Source: Rhodocyclales bacterium
GTDB lineage: Bacteria; Pseudomonadota; Gammaproteobacteria; Burkholderiales; Rhodocyclaceae
Reading direction: 5' to 3'
DNA length: 64,000 bases
Assembly: GCA_016235165.1 (NCBI GenBank)
Contig: JACRLX010000043.1
Span: 62,001-126,000 of the forward strand
The notes under the pieces are model-generated. The model ran no database searches and was not told where the DNA came from. It saw only the letters and a program-made list of their open reading frames with translations. The stretch's first letter is position 1, and every line of letters starts with the position of its first letter. This document shows positions 34,612-40,932 of this stretch, piece after piece. The translations under genes and the position numbers were made by a program.

Positions 34612-34806
34612 CTACCGCAGCCCTCCGATCGTCCTATATGCTTGCGCGACCTTACGCGCGATCTCCTGCTTGCTCTGCCGCAGCAATTCGATTTCGGATG
34701 GTAGCAAGGTCCGGGGCGCGGACACGGTACCGAGCTTCTGATTCAGTAAGCGCGTCGAAGGCGTGACCGAATCGCTCTTGGCACCAGTGTTCGAGTTCTG
34801 CGCCAT
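34612..34806 (-). CDS. Small hypothetical protein
   Basis: 64 residues, unrecognised: MAQNSNTGAKSDSVTPSTRL, a charged middle and the helical end RQSKQEIARKVAQAYRTIG. ATG at 34806 has GAGG 7 bases before it, which is better than the ATG 6 bases earlier. No signal peptide or membrane segment. It is alone on the minus strand between the duplicated segment and a toxin gene, so it could also be an antitoxin-like remnant. Confidence 0.45.
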   Translation of the reverse strand: MAQNSNTGAKSDSVTPSTRLLNQKLGTVSAPRTLLPSEIELLRQSKQEIARKVAQAYRTIGGLR

Positions 34807-34885
34807 GGACATTCCTCAATTCGTTCAAACGTTCAAGGAAACCTCCGGGACCACCAACGATTTCAAGCCCAAGAGCCGCAGGAAC

Positions 34886-34910
34886 GAAACTCGGCGCTGA
34901 TGGACGGCGG
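34886..34910 (+). repeat. Dispersed repeat, copy K (degenerate)
   Basis: GAAACTCGGCGCTGA then TGG then ACGGCGG: one mismatch in the left half and a 3-base shorter centre. It lies 11 bases past the stop of the PemK/MazF-like gene. Confidence 0.5.
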
Positions 34911-34921
34911 GGAATTGGCGA

Positions 34922-35269
34922 TCAGTCCACGCCGATAATCCACTGCGCAAGGCGCTGGCGGACGCAAGCAAGGCGCTCGTCGGCAATGGCTCCGATGCTG
35001 CCCACCAGCAGCGAACCATCCAGCACCGCGAGGCGGGAGAGGCGCAACACGCTGGGCGCCTTCAGGCCACTGTTGGCGAAGTCGGGATCATGACGTCGCA
35101 GCACGTCGTCGAAACCGGCTTCCGCTTGCTCGACGCGCGAGGAAACCATGCAGACCAGCCAGTCATCGAAACGCGGCGACTGGCGCAGCATCAGCACCGG
35201 ACGCAGCTTGGCGCCGGAAAGATCGGTATAGGGGAACGGGGTCAGGACGATTTGCCCCGGCTGTTTCAT
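34922..35269 (-). CDS. PemK/MazF-family toxin
   Basis: 115 residues of the MazF-like barrel family: GQIVLTPFPYTDLSGAKLRP, VLMLRQSPRFDDWLVCMVSS, RRHDPDFANSGLKAPSVLRL, then VLDGSLLVGSIGAI. FPYTDLSGxKxRPVLVL is a standard start for the plasmid-maintenance-type MazF subgroup that pairs with DUF2281 proteins. It overlaps the antitoxin gene by ATGA (35266-35269). Confidence 0.87.
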   Translation of the reverse strand: MKQPGQIVLTPFPYTDLSGAKLRPVLMLRQSPRFDDWLVCMVSSRVEQAEAGFDDVLRRHDPDFANSGLKAPSVLRLSRLAVLDGSLLVGSIGAIADERLACVRQRLAQWIIGVD

Positions 35270-35505
35270 TGCCAGCGTTCCCGCAAATCGCTGGCGGTGT
35301 ACCCAACAGGGTCGTCCTCGATGCCACGCCAGGCCTGTCCCATCGCCATATGGGCGAATTCGCCGTCAACCCATTCGGCTTGCGCCTGCGGTGCTATTTC
35401 CGCAACGCCGCTGCGGAGGGAGAGAAATTCGACAAAGTCGAATACCTCGGCCTGCTTGTCTTGCGGCAGGGCCTGCAATCGTTCGATCAATTCGGCATAC
35501 CCCAT
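35266..35505 (-). CDS. DUF2281-like antitoxin
   Basis: 79 residues: MGYAELIERLQALPQDKQAE followed by VFDFVEFLSLRSG, the typical helical N-terminus of DUF2281 antitoxins, and a C-terminus ending in SDLRERWQ. The ATG at 35505 has GGAAGG 9 bases upstream. It precedes the MazF-like toxin as usual. The 240 bases upstream contain a dispersed repeat (35572) and no further gene. Confidence 0.82.
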   Translation of the reverse strand: MGYAELIERLQALPQDKQAEVFDFVEFLSLRSGVAEIAPQAQAEWVDGEFAHMAMGQAWRGIEDDPVGYTASDLRERWQ

Positions 35506-35571
35506 GTCATTGTTCCTTCCCAAGGCGGATGCCGGCATTGTGCCACCGGGAATGCGCGGAATCAAAACGCA

Positions 35572-35596
35572 AAAGGTCGGCGCTGGAGGGACGGCA
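35572..35596 (+). repeat. Dispersed repeat, copy L
   Basis: AAAAGGTCGGCGCTGG, then AGGG, then ACGGCA. Intergenic, upstream of the DUF2281 gene and antisense to it. Confidence 0.75.
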
Positions 35597-35746
35597 CTCT
35601 CGAGCGCTTCATGTCTGCCATCTTGCCCTCTCACCTGCCTGTCGCGACGCGTGGTTTCAGGAAGACCTCGGTCCGGCCATCAACTGCGGCATTCGGCTGT
35701 GCTTCGGTCAGCGACGGCACGGGAACGCTGCGTCATTCCATGGAGT

Positions 35747-35910
35747 AAATCCCATTCAGACCTGGTTCATCCTCGCCGTGATCTCGCCCCTGCTTTGGGC
35801 GATGTGCAACCCCATCGACTAAATCGTCCTCGAACACTACTTCCGGAAAGGTCTCCTACGGCATCGCGGCCATGCTGGCCCTGGTCGCGCTGGTGCTGCT
35901 GGCGCGATGA
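35747..35910 (+). pseudogene. Deleted remnant of the EamA transporter gene
   Basis: Begins like the intact gene (AAATCCCATTCAGACCTGG, then the codons for ILAVISPLLWAMCN). A TAA replaces the lysine codon after the I-D codons. About 600 bp are missing after ACTTCCGG and about 150 bp more after GTGCTGCTG, leaving only the VSYGIA... stretch and the last codons. The second deletion joins at a CTGCTG repeat. Confidence 0.88.
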
Positions 35911-36473
35911 AGGCGCGGCTCGCGACCTCGATGCTGGCGCTGGCGGTCCTCGCGGCAGAGCCGGCGCGAGCCGACGGCCCGAATCTCCGGATCGAGGCCT
36001 CGGTGCAACGCCCGCAGGCCGGCAAGCGCATCACCGAAACCCTGGCCTGGGTGGATGGCCCGATCGCCGGCACGGTGGGCTGGTTCGTGTTCGCCTATCA
36101 GGATTCCGAGGGCTACCGCGAGATCTTCGGCGGGCCGACGATCCGCCCGCTACCGTGGCTGGAGCTCGGCCTCGGCATGGGCCGCGAGAACGAAGGCAAC
36201 CGCCATCGGCGCAGCGCGCATTTCTCGATGGACGGGGAGATCGGCTCGTTTGCCGGCTATTTCGAGAACGGCGCCTCGGGGCCGGCGCACAAGCTGTACC
36301 TCAACTACTGGGCGGGGCCTTCGCTCGGCATCGGGCTGATGGAGGATTTCTCCGGCCGCGGCCCGCGCGTGGTGTTGCGCCTGGGCGAAAAGGCCAACCT
36401 CTGGGGTGCGCTGCTGCGCGACAGGGCCGACGGCGCGACCAGGGGCATCGCGGGACTGAACTACCAGTTCTGA
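35907..36473 (+). CDS. Small secreted protein, probable outer-membrane beta-barrel (copy 2)
   Basis: 188-residue paralogue of the protein at 33895-34461, differing at 11 residues by my count (about 94% identity), scattered and mostly conservative. The signal peptide and the terminal Phe are kept, and the last residues N-Y-Q-F fit a BAM signal better than N-C-Q-F in copy 1. Because the open frame survives while the neighbouring permease decayed, selection on this gene seems likely. It now stands alone, with the permease remnant as its leader. Confidence 0.75.
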   Translation: MKARLATSMLALAVLAAEPARADGPNLRIEASVQRPQAGKRITETLAWVDGPIAGTVGWFVFAYQDSEGYREIFGGPTIRPLPWLELGLGMGRENEGNRHRRSAHFSMDGEIGSFAGYFENGASGPAHKLYLNYWAGPSLGIGLMEDFSGRGPRVVLRLGEKANLWGALLRDRADGATRGIAGLNYQF

Positions 36474-36479
36474 AGGCCA

Positions 36480-36500
36480 GGAGTCGGCGCTGGTGAAACC
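36480..36500 (+). repeat. Dispersed repeat, copy M
   Basis: Same sequence as copy J (GGAGTCGGCGCTGG), duplicated with the segment, not an independent event. Confidence 0.65.
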
Positions 36501-36604
36501 CCCACGCAGCTGGGCGATCGAGCAAAATACGCTCTCCCCGCTGCGGATGGCGGGACGGTGAAGATTTGGCATATGATCAACGCCAGTTCCTAGGAGAACG
36601 CACC

Positions 36605-36832
36605 ATGAATGCCAGCCTGCTGAATCGAATCACCATCGAACCCGGAAAATGTGGCGGTAAGCCGTGCATTCGGGGCATGCGCATTCGCGTCAGCGATATT
36701 CTTGAAATGCTGGGCGAGGGAGTCAGCATGGACGAAGTTCTTGCCGACTTTCCCGATCTCGAACGCGAGGACATTCTCGCCAGCCTGCAATTCGCGGCAC
36801 GACGCAGCGACATCATTCGACTGGCGGCATGA
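36605..36832 (+). CDS. DUF433 antitoxin (VapB45-like)
   Basis: 75 residues of the DUF433 family: RITIEPGKCGGKPCIRGMRI, RVSDILEMLGEGVSMDEVLA, DFPDLEREDILASLQFAARR. ATG at 36605 follows CTAGGAGAAC. DUF433 proteins carry an HTH-like fold and pair with DUF5615 PIN-like nucleases, as here with ATGA overlap (36829-36832). Confidence 0.92.
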   Translation: MNASLLNRITIEPGKCGGKPCIRGMRIRVSDILEMLGEGVSMDEVLADFPDLEREDILASLQFAARRSDIIRLAA

Positions 36833-37161
36833 GGTTCTGGGTCGACGCCCAGTTGCCGCCAGCGCTGACGGCGTGGTTGTCGGAACGACATGGCGTCGAG
36901 GCATTTTCGCTTCGGGATCTCGGCATGCGGGATGCTTCCGACGGAGAGATTTTCGACGCCGCGCGACATGCCAGCGCTGTCATCATCAGCAAGGATAGCG
37001 ATTTTGTCGAATTAGTCAGTCGGCATGGAATGCCTCCGCAATTGCTTTGGGTGACCTGCGGCAACGTCACCAATAGAAAATTGCAAACTGTATTCGACAA
37101 GACCTTCCCTGAAGCAATTGCCGCTCTATCGGGCGGACAAGCTATCGTCGAGATCGGCTAG
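36829..37161 (+). CDS. DUF5615 PIN-like toxin (VapC45-like)
   Basis: 110 residues. MRFWVDAQLPPALTAWLSER is the family start with the first acidic residue; SLRDLGMRDASDGEIFDAAR, then AVIISKDSDFVELVSRHG, supplies the remaining acidic residues, and PPQLLWVTCGNVTN follows. Such proteins are predicted Mg2+-dependent ribonucleases. All the acidic motifs look intact. Confidence 0.92.
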   Translation: MRFWVDAQLPPALTAWLSERHGVEAFSLRDLGMRDASDGEIFDAARHASAVIISKDSDFVELVSRHGMPPQLLWVTCGNVTNRKLQTVFDKTFPEAIAALSGGQAIVEIG

Positions 37162-37163
37162 GG

Positions 37164-37190
37164 AAGAGTCGGCGCCGGCCAGACGTCGCC
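37164..37190 (+). repeat. Dispersed repeat, copy N
   Basis: GAAGAGTCGGCGCCGGC, CAG, ACGTCGC. It begins 2 bases after the DUF5615 stop and ends 5 bases before the convergent crcB stop, filling that gap. Confidence 0.65.
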
Positions 37191-37195
37191 AGCGC

Positions 37196-37579
37196 CTACT
37201 GCGCCAGCTTGTGGATGCTGAATATGCCCAGCCCCGTCATCAGCAGCGAACCGAACAGATGCAGCGAGGCCGTACCCAGCGCCCAACCGTAGCGCGCGCT
37301 CTGGATCAGGTGCACCACTTCGGCCGAGAAGGTCGAGAAGGTGGTCAGCGCGCCGAGGAAGCCGGTGATGAAGAAGAGCTTGAGTTCCGGCGGCAGTTCG
37401 ACGTTGATGTGGAACACGGTGACGGCGGCACCCACCAGATAGCCGCCGACCAGGTTGGCCGCCAGGGTACCGAGCGGCATGGTCGGCAGGATGGGATTGA
37501 GCCACAGCCCCAGTGCATAGCGCAGCCAGGCTCCGAGCACGGCGCCGCCGCCGATGGCAAGAAAGGCTGTTGCGTTCAT
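37196..37579 (-). CDS. crcB: Fluoride channel CrcB/Fluc
   Basis: 127-residue dual-topology fluoride exporter. Four helices are visible; [14 protein letters not shown] (38-50) and the phenylalanine box [14 protein letters not shown] (72-85) are the signature, and R20 in AWLRYALG is conserved. The ATG at 37579 gives the normal start [20 protein letters not shown]. It is convergent with DUF5615 and divergent from vapB, with 64 bp between. No fluoride riboswitch was found upstream. Confidence 0.93.
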   Translation of the reverse strand: MNATAFLAIGGGAVLGAWLRYALGLWLNPILPTMPLGTLAANLVGGYLVGAAVTVFHINVELPPELKLFFITGFLGALTTFSTFSAEVVHLIQSARYGWALGTASLHLFGSLLMTGLGIFSIHKLAQ

Positions 37580-37602
37580 GCTTCGAATTGTATCCACAAA
37601 TC

Positions 37603-37632
37603 TCGTGATACACTAAATTCGTGAATCACGAA
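37603..37632 (+). promoter_or_regulatory. Operator-like repeats before the VapBC pair
   Basis: TTCGTGA-A-TCACGAA is a perfect palindrome (37618-37632), and TCGTGAT at 37603-37609 repeats the half-site in inverted relation to ATCACGA (37625-37631). The palindrome ends next to the ribosome-binding site AAAGGAGG, so a bound antitoxin complex would cover promoter and leader. Confidence 0.7.
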
Positions 37633-37643
37633 AGGAGGCTGCG

Positions 37644-37904
37644 ATGCCTAACCTGACCATTACCACGGACGAGGAAACCTTGCGCTGGGCGCGCATCGAG
37701 GCGGCCAAGCAGAATACCAGCGTGTCGAAGCTGGTCGGCGAAATGCTGGCCGAGCAGCGCCGGAAGAGCGACGAATACGATCAGGCAATGGAGGACTTTC
37801 TGGCCCGCGAACCCTGGTTGCTTCCCGCCGATCCGCCGCGTGAAGATGGCCGCCGCTGGCCAACACGCGAGGAAATCTACGACCGGCCGGTACTAAGGAA
37901 GTGA
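37644..37904 (+). CDS. VapB-type antitoxin
   Basis: 86 residues: PNLTITTDEETLRWARIEAA, then KQNTSVSKLVGEMLAEQRR, a ribbon-helix-helix DNA-binding start, and a C-terminal toxin-binding tail with REPWLLPADPPREDGRRWPT. AAAGGAGG lies 6 bases before ATG 37644. Stop overlaps the toxin start as GTGA (37901-37904). Confidence 0.85.
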   Translation: MPNLTITTDEETLRWARIEAAKQNTSVSKLVGEMLAEQRRKSDEYDQAMEDFLAREPWLLPADPPREDGRRWPTREEIYDRPVLRK

Positions 37905-38353
37905 GCCTCGTCTTTCTTGACACCAACATCCTGATCTATCGCCAGGACCCGACCGATACCGCCAAGCGCCAGCGTGCCAGTAACTGGATTTCGGCGCTGG
38001 CGCGCAGCCGACGCGGGCGCCTGTCCTGGCAGGTGCTGAGCGAGTACAACTCGGTGGCCTCGCGCAAGCTCCTCACCCACGGCTATTCGACACGCAATCT
38101 GCGACTCGACATACGCGCCTATTCAGCCTGGATGCCGCTCGCGCCCGACCTTCCGCTGTTCGAATCGGCCTGGTCGCTTGCCGATCGCAACGGCTTTTCC
38201 TGGTGGGATGCCTTGATCGTCGCGGCCGCCTTGCGCCAGGAATGTGACATCCTCTTGTCCGAGGACATGCAGCATGGCCTCGTGATCGACAATCGTCTGA
38301 CCCTCGTCAATCCTTTCGTTCCCGAAGCACCCTTGCCCCCTGCCGCGCCATGA
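37901..38353 (+). CDS. vapC: VapC-type PIN-domain toxin
   Basis: 150-residue PIN ribonuclease. FLDTNILIYRQD holds the first Asp, LSWQVLSEYNSV the conserved Glu, FSWWDALIVAAAL the third acidic residue, and CDILLSEDMQHG the fourth; the set looks complete. GTG start at 37901. The stop overlaps the glnS start as ATGA (38350-38353), so a toxin gene is translationally coupled to an essential aminoacyl-tRNA synthetase. Confidence 0.92.
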   Translation: MSLVFLDTNILIYRQDPTDTAKRQRASNWISALARSRRGRLSWQVLSEYNSVASRKLLTHGYSTRNLRLDIRAYSAWMPLAPDLPLFESAWSLADRNGFSWWDALIVAAALRQECDILLSEDMQHGLVIDNRLTLVNPFVPEAPLPPAAP

Positions 38354-40101
38354 CCAACGACGAAACCCGAGTCTCGAATTTCATCCGCAACATCATCGAT
38401 GCCGACCTCAAGGCCGGCAAATATGCCGGCCGCACCTGGTCGGGCACGCCGGGCCCGGCCGCGCAGCAGCTCGTCGGGCCTGCCGACGCCGCGAAGATCC
38501 GCACCCGCTTTCCACCCGAGCCCAACGGCTACCTGCATTTCGGCCATGCCAAGTCGATCTGCCTCAACTTCGGACTGGCGCGCGACTACGGCGGCGCCTG
38601 CCACCTGCGCTTCGACGACACCAATCCGGAGAAGGAAGAGCAGGAATACGTCGATTCCATCGTCGATGCGGTGAAATGGCTGGGCTGGGACTGGCGCTTC
38701 GGCAACGAGACCAACCTCTACTACGCGTCCAACTACTTCCAGTGGATGTACGACTTCGCCGAGACCTTGATCCGCCACGGTGAGGCCTATGTCGATTCGC
38801 AAAGCGCGGAGGAGATGCGCGCCAACCGCGGCACGCTGACCGAGCCGGGCAAGCCCTCGCCCTTCCGCAGCCGCACGCCGGACGAGAACCTCGACCTGTT
38901 CCGCCGCATGAAGGCGGGCGAGTTCGCCGACGGCGCCCACGTGCTGCGGGCGAAGATCGACATGGCCAGCGGCAACATCAACCTGCGCGATCCGGCGATC
39001 TACCGCATCCGCAAGGCCACGCACCACAACACCGGCGATGCCTGGTGCCTCTACCCGATGTACACCTACGCCCACCCGATCGAGGATGCGCTGGAGAACA
39101 TCACCCACTCGATCTGCACCCTGGAGTTCGAGGACCAGCGCCCCTTCTACGACTGGCTGCTGGGCAAGCTGGCCGAGCATGGCTGCGTGAACACGCCGCT
39201 GCCGCAGCAGATCGAGTTCGCGCGCCTGAACCTCACCTACGTCGTGCTTTCCAAGCGCAAGCTGATCCAGCTGGTCGACGAGAAGCACGTCACCGGTTGG
39301 GACGACCCGCGCCTGCCGACCCTGGTCGGCGCGCGCCGCCGCGGCTACACCGCCGAGGGCTTCCGCAAGTTCGCCGAGATGATAGGCGTCACCAAGTCCG
39401 ACTCGCTGATCGATTACAGCGTGTTCGAGGAATGCCAGCGCGACGTGCTCAACGACAGCGCAGCGCGCCGCATTGCGGTGCTCGACCCGTTGAAGCTGAT
39501 CATCGACAACTATCCGGAAGGGCAGGAAGAACTGTGCGAGGCGCCCAACCATCCGCAGAAGCCGGACTGGGGCAAGCGCCCGGTGCCCTTCGCGAAGGAA
39601 CTCTGGATCGAGCGCGAGGATTTCATGGAGGTGCCGAGCAAGGGCTACTTCCGCCTCTTCCCCGGCAACAGGGTGCGCCTGCGCTACGGCTTCGTCGTTG
39701 AATGTACCGGCTGCGAAAAGGATGCTGCCGGCAACATCGTCGCCGTGCACTGCAACTACTTTGCCGATTCGAAATCCGGCACGCCGGGCTCGGACAGCTA
39801 CAAGGTCAAGGGCAACATCCACTGGGTGTCGGCAAAACATTCCTACGCCGCCGAGGTGCGGCTCTACGACAGGCTATTCAAGGTGCCCCAGCCGGGCGCC
39901 GAGCGAGACTTTCTCGACGACATCAATCCGGACTCGGTGAAGACCATCAGCGCGCAACTTGAGCCCGCATTGCGCGATGCCAAGGCAGAGGACCGTTTCC
40001 AGTTCGAGCGTCACGGCTATTTCGTCGCCGACCGCGTCGACTCGCAGCCCGGCGCGCCGGTGTTCAATCGCACCGTCGGCCTCAAGGACACCTGGAAATG
40101 A
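38350..40101 (+). CDS. glnS: Glutaminyl-tRNA synthetase
   Basis: 583-residue class I synthetase that charges tRNA-Gln. [20 protein letters not shown] contains the HIGH-type signature, [19 protein letters not shown] is the next conserved block and VLSKRKL is the KMSKS-type loop. The anticodon-binding C-terminal beta-barrels are complete. Start [20 protein letters not shown] is normal for the family, so despite the ATGA overlap with vapC the gene is full length. Followed by pyrF with ATGA overlap. Confidence 0.96.
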   Translation: MTNDETRVSNFIRNIIDADLKAGKYAGRTWSGTPGPAAQQLVGPADAAKIRTRFPPEPNGYLHFGHAKSICLNFGLARDYGGACHLRFDDTNPEKEEQEYVDSIVDAVKWLGWDWRFGNETNLYYASNYFQWMYDFAETLIRHGEAYVDSQSAEEMRANRGTLTEPGKPSPFRSRTPDENLDLFRRMKAGEFADGAHVLRAKIDMASGNINLRDPAIYRIRKATHHNTGDAWCLYPMYTYAHPIEDALENITHSICTLEFEDQRPFYDWLLGKLAEHGCVNTPLPQQIEFARLNLTYVVLSKRKLIQLVDEKHVTGWDDPRLPTLVGARRRGYTAEGFRKFAEMIGVTKSDSLIDYSVFEECQRDVLNDSAARRIAVLDPLKLIIDNYPEGQEELCEAPNHPQKPDWGKRPVPFAKELWIEREDFMEVPSKGYFRLFPGNRVRLRYGFVVECTGCEKDAAGNIVAVHCNYFADSKSGTPGSDSYKVKGNIHWVSAKHSYAAEVRLYDRLFKVPQPGAERDFLDDINPDSVKTISAQLEPALRDAKAEDRFQFERHGYFVADRVDSQPGAPVFNRTVGLKDTWK

Positions 40102-40922
40102 GCTTCACGCAAACCCTCTCTGCTGCCTGGGAAAAACATGACTCCCTGCTCTGCGTCGGCCTCGATCCCGACCCGGCGAAGTTCCCCGCCCATATCAAGA
40201 ACCAACCCGACGCCATCTTCCGTTTCTGCAGCGAAATCGCCGACGCCACGGCGGACCTCGCCTGCGCCTTCAAGCCGCAGATCGCCTACTTCGCCGCGCG
40301 TCGTGCCGAAGACCAGCTCGAAGCCCTGATCGCGCATATCCAAGAGAAGCACCCGGGCGTGCCGGTGATCCTCGACGCCAAGCGCGGCGACATCGGCAGC
40401 ACCGCCGAGCAATATGCGATCGAGGCCTTCGAACGCTATCGGGCGGATGCCGTGACGGTGAACCCCTACATGGGCCGCGACTCGGTCGAGCCCTGGCTGG
40501 CGTACAGGGACAAGGGCGTGATCCTGCTCTGCCGCACCTCCAATCCGGGCGGCAGCGATCTGCAGTTCCTCAAGGCAAAAGTCGGCGCTGGCGAGACGGC
40601 GATTTTCGAGCACGTGGCGCAGTTGGTGGCCCGCGAATGGAACACCGGCGGCCAGTGCGCCCTGGTCGTCGGTGCCACCTTTCCCGGCGAGATTGCACGC
40701 GTGCGCGAAATCGTCGGCGAGATGCCGCTGCTGGTGCCCGGCATCGGCGCCCAGGGCGGCGACATCGAAGCCACCGTGAAAGCCGGGCGCACCGCCGCCG
40801 GCACCGGGCTGATGATCAATTCTTCGCGCGCCATTCTCTATGCCGGCAAGGATGAGAACTACGCCGCCGCCGCGCGCAAGGTGGCGCTGGAAACCCGCGA
40901 CGCCATCAACCGCTGGCGTTAA
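40098..40922 (+). CDS. pyrF: Orotidine 5'-phosphate decarboxylase, type 2
   Basis: 274-residue type-2 (long) OMP decarboxylase making [18 protein letters not shown] bears the catalytic D-K-D motif, [14 protein letters not shown] and LCRTSNPGG follow, and PGIGAQGGD binds phosphate. A dispersed repeat in the sense direction is read [10 protein letters not shown] between SDLQFL and EHVAQ, a variable loop. Stop is 10 bases before the convergent GGDEF gene. Confidence 0.95.
   Translation: MSFTQTLSAAWEKHDSLLCVGLDPDPAKFPAHIKNQPDAIFRFCSEIADATADLACAFKPQIAYFAARRAEDQLEALIAHIQEKHPGVPVILDAKRGDIGSTAEQYAIEAFERYRADAVTVNPYMGRDSVEPWLAYRDKGVILLCRTSNPGGSDLQFLKAKVGAGETAIFEHVAQLVAREWNTGGQCALVVGATFPGEIARVREIVGEMPLLVPGIGAQGGDIEATVKAGRTAAGTGLMINSSRAILYAGKDENYAAAARKVALETRDAINRWR
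40577..40605 (+). repeat. Dispersed GTCGGCGCTGGC repeat, copy O
   Basis: AAAAGTCGGCGCTGGC, GAG, ACGGCGATTTT: the complete consensus, inside pyrF. Confidence 0.9.
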
Positions 40923-40932
40923 CGATCGCAAA

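Larger units (their letters stand above)
35747..36558 (+). repeat. Segmental duplication, copy 2 (shortened)
   Basis: Second copy of the segment at 32974-34549, with most of the permease gene deleted but the secreted-protein gene and tail complete. The tail match ends at GCGGGACGG in both. Confidence 0.85.

Noticed and set aside
35611-35746. Short plus-strand frame before the second duplication copy
   Set aside because: No ribosome-binding site or family; likely decayed sequence.
37580-37643. Fluoride riboswitch before crcB
   Set aside because: The gap is only 64 bp and fully occupied by vapB promoter/operator sequence; no crcB-motif pseudoknot pattern was seen.
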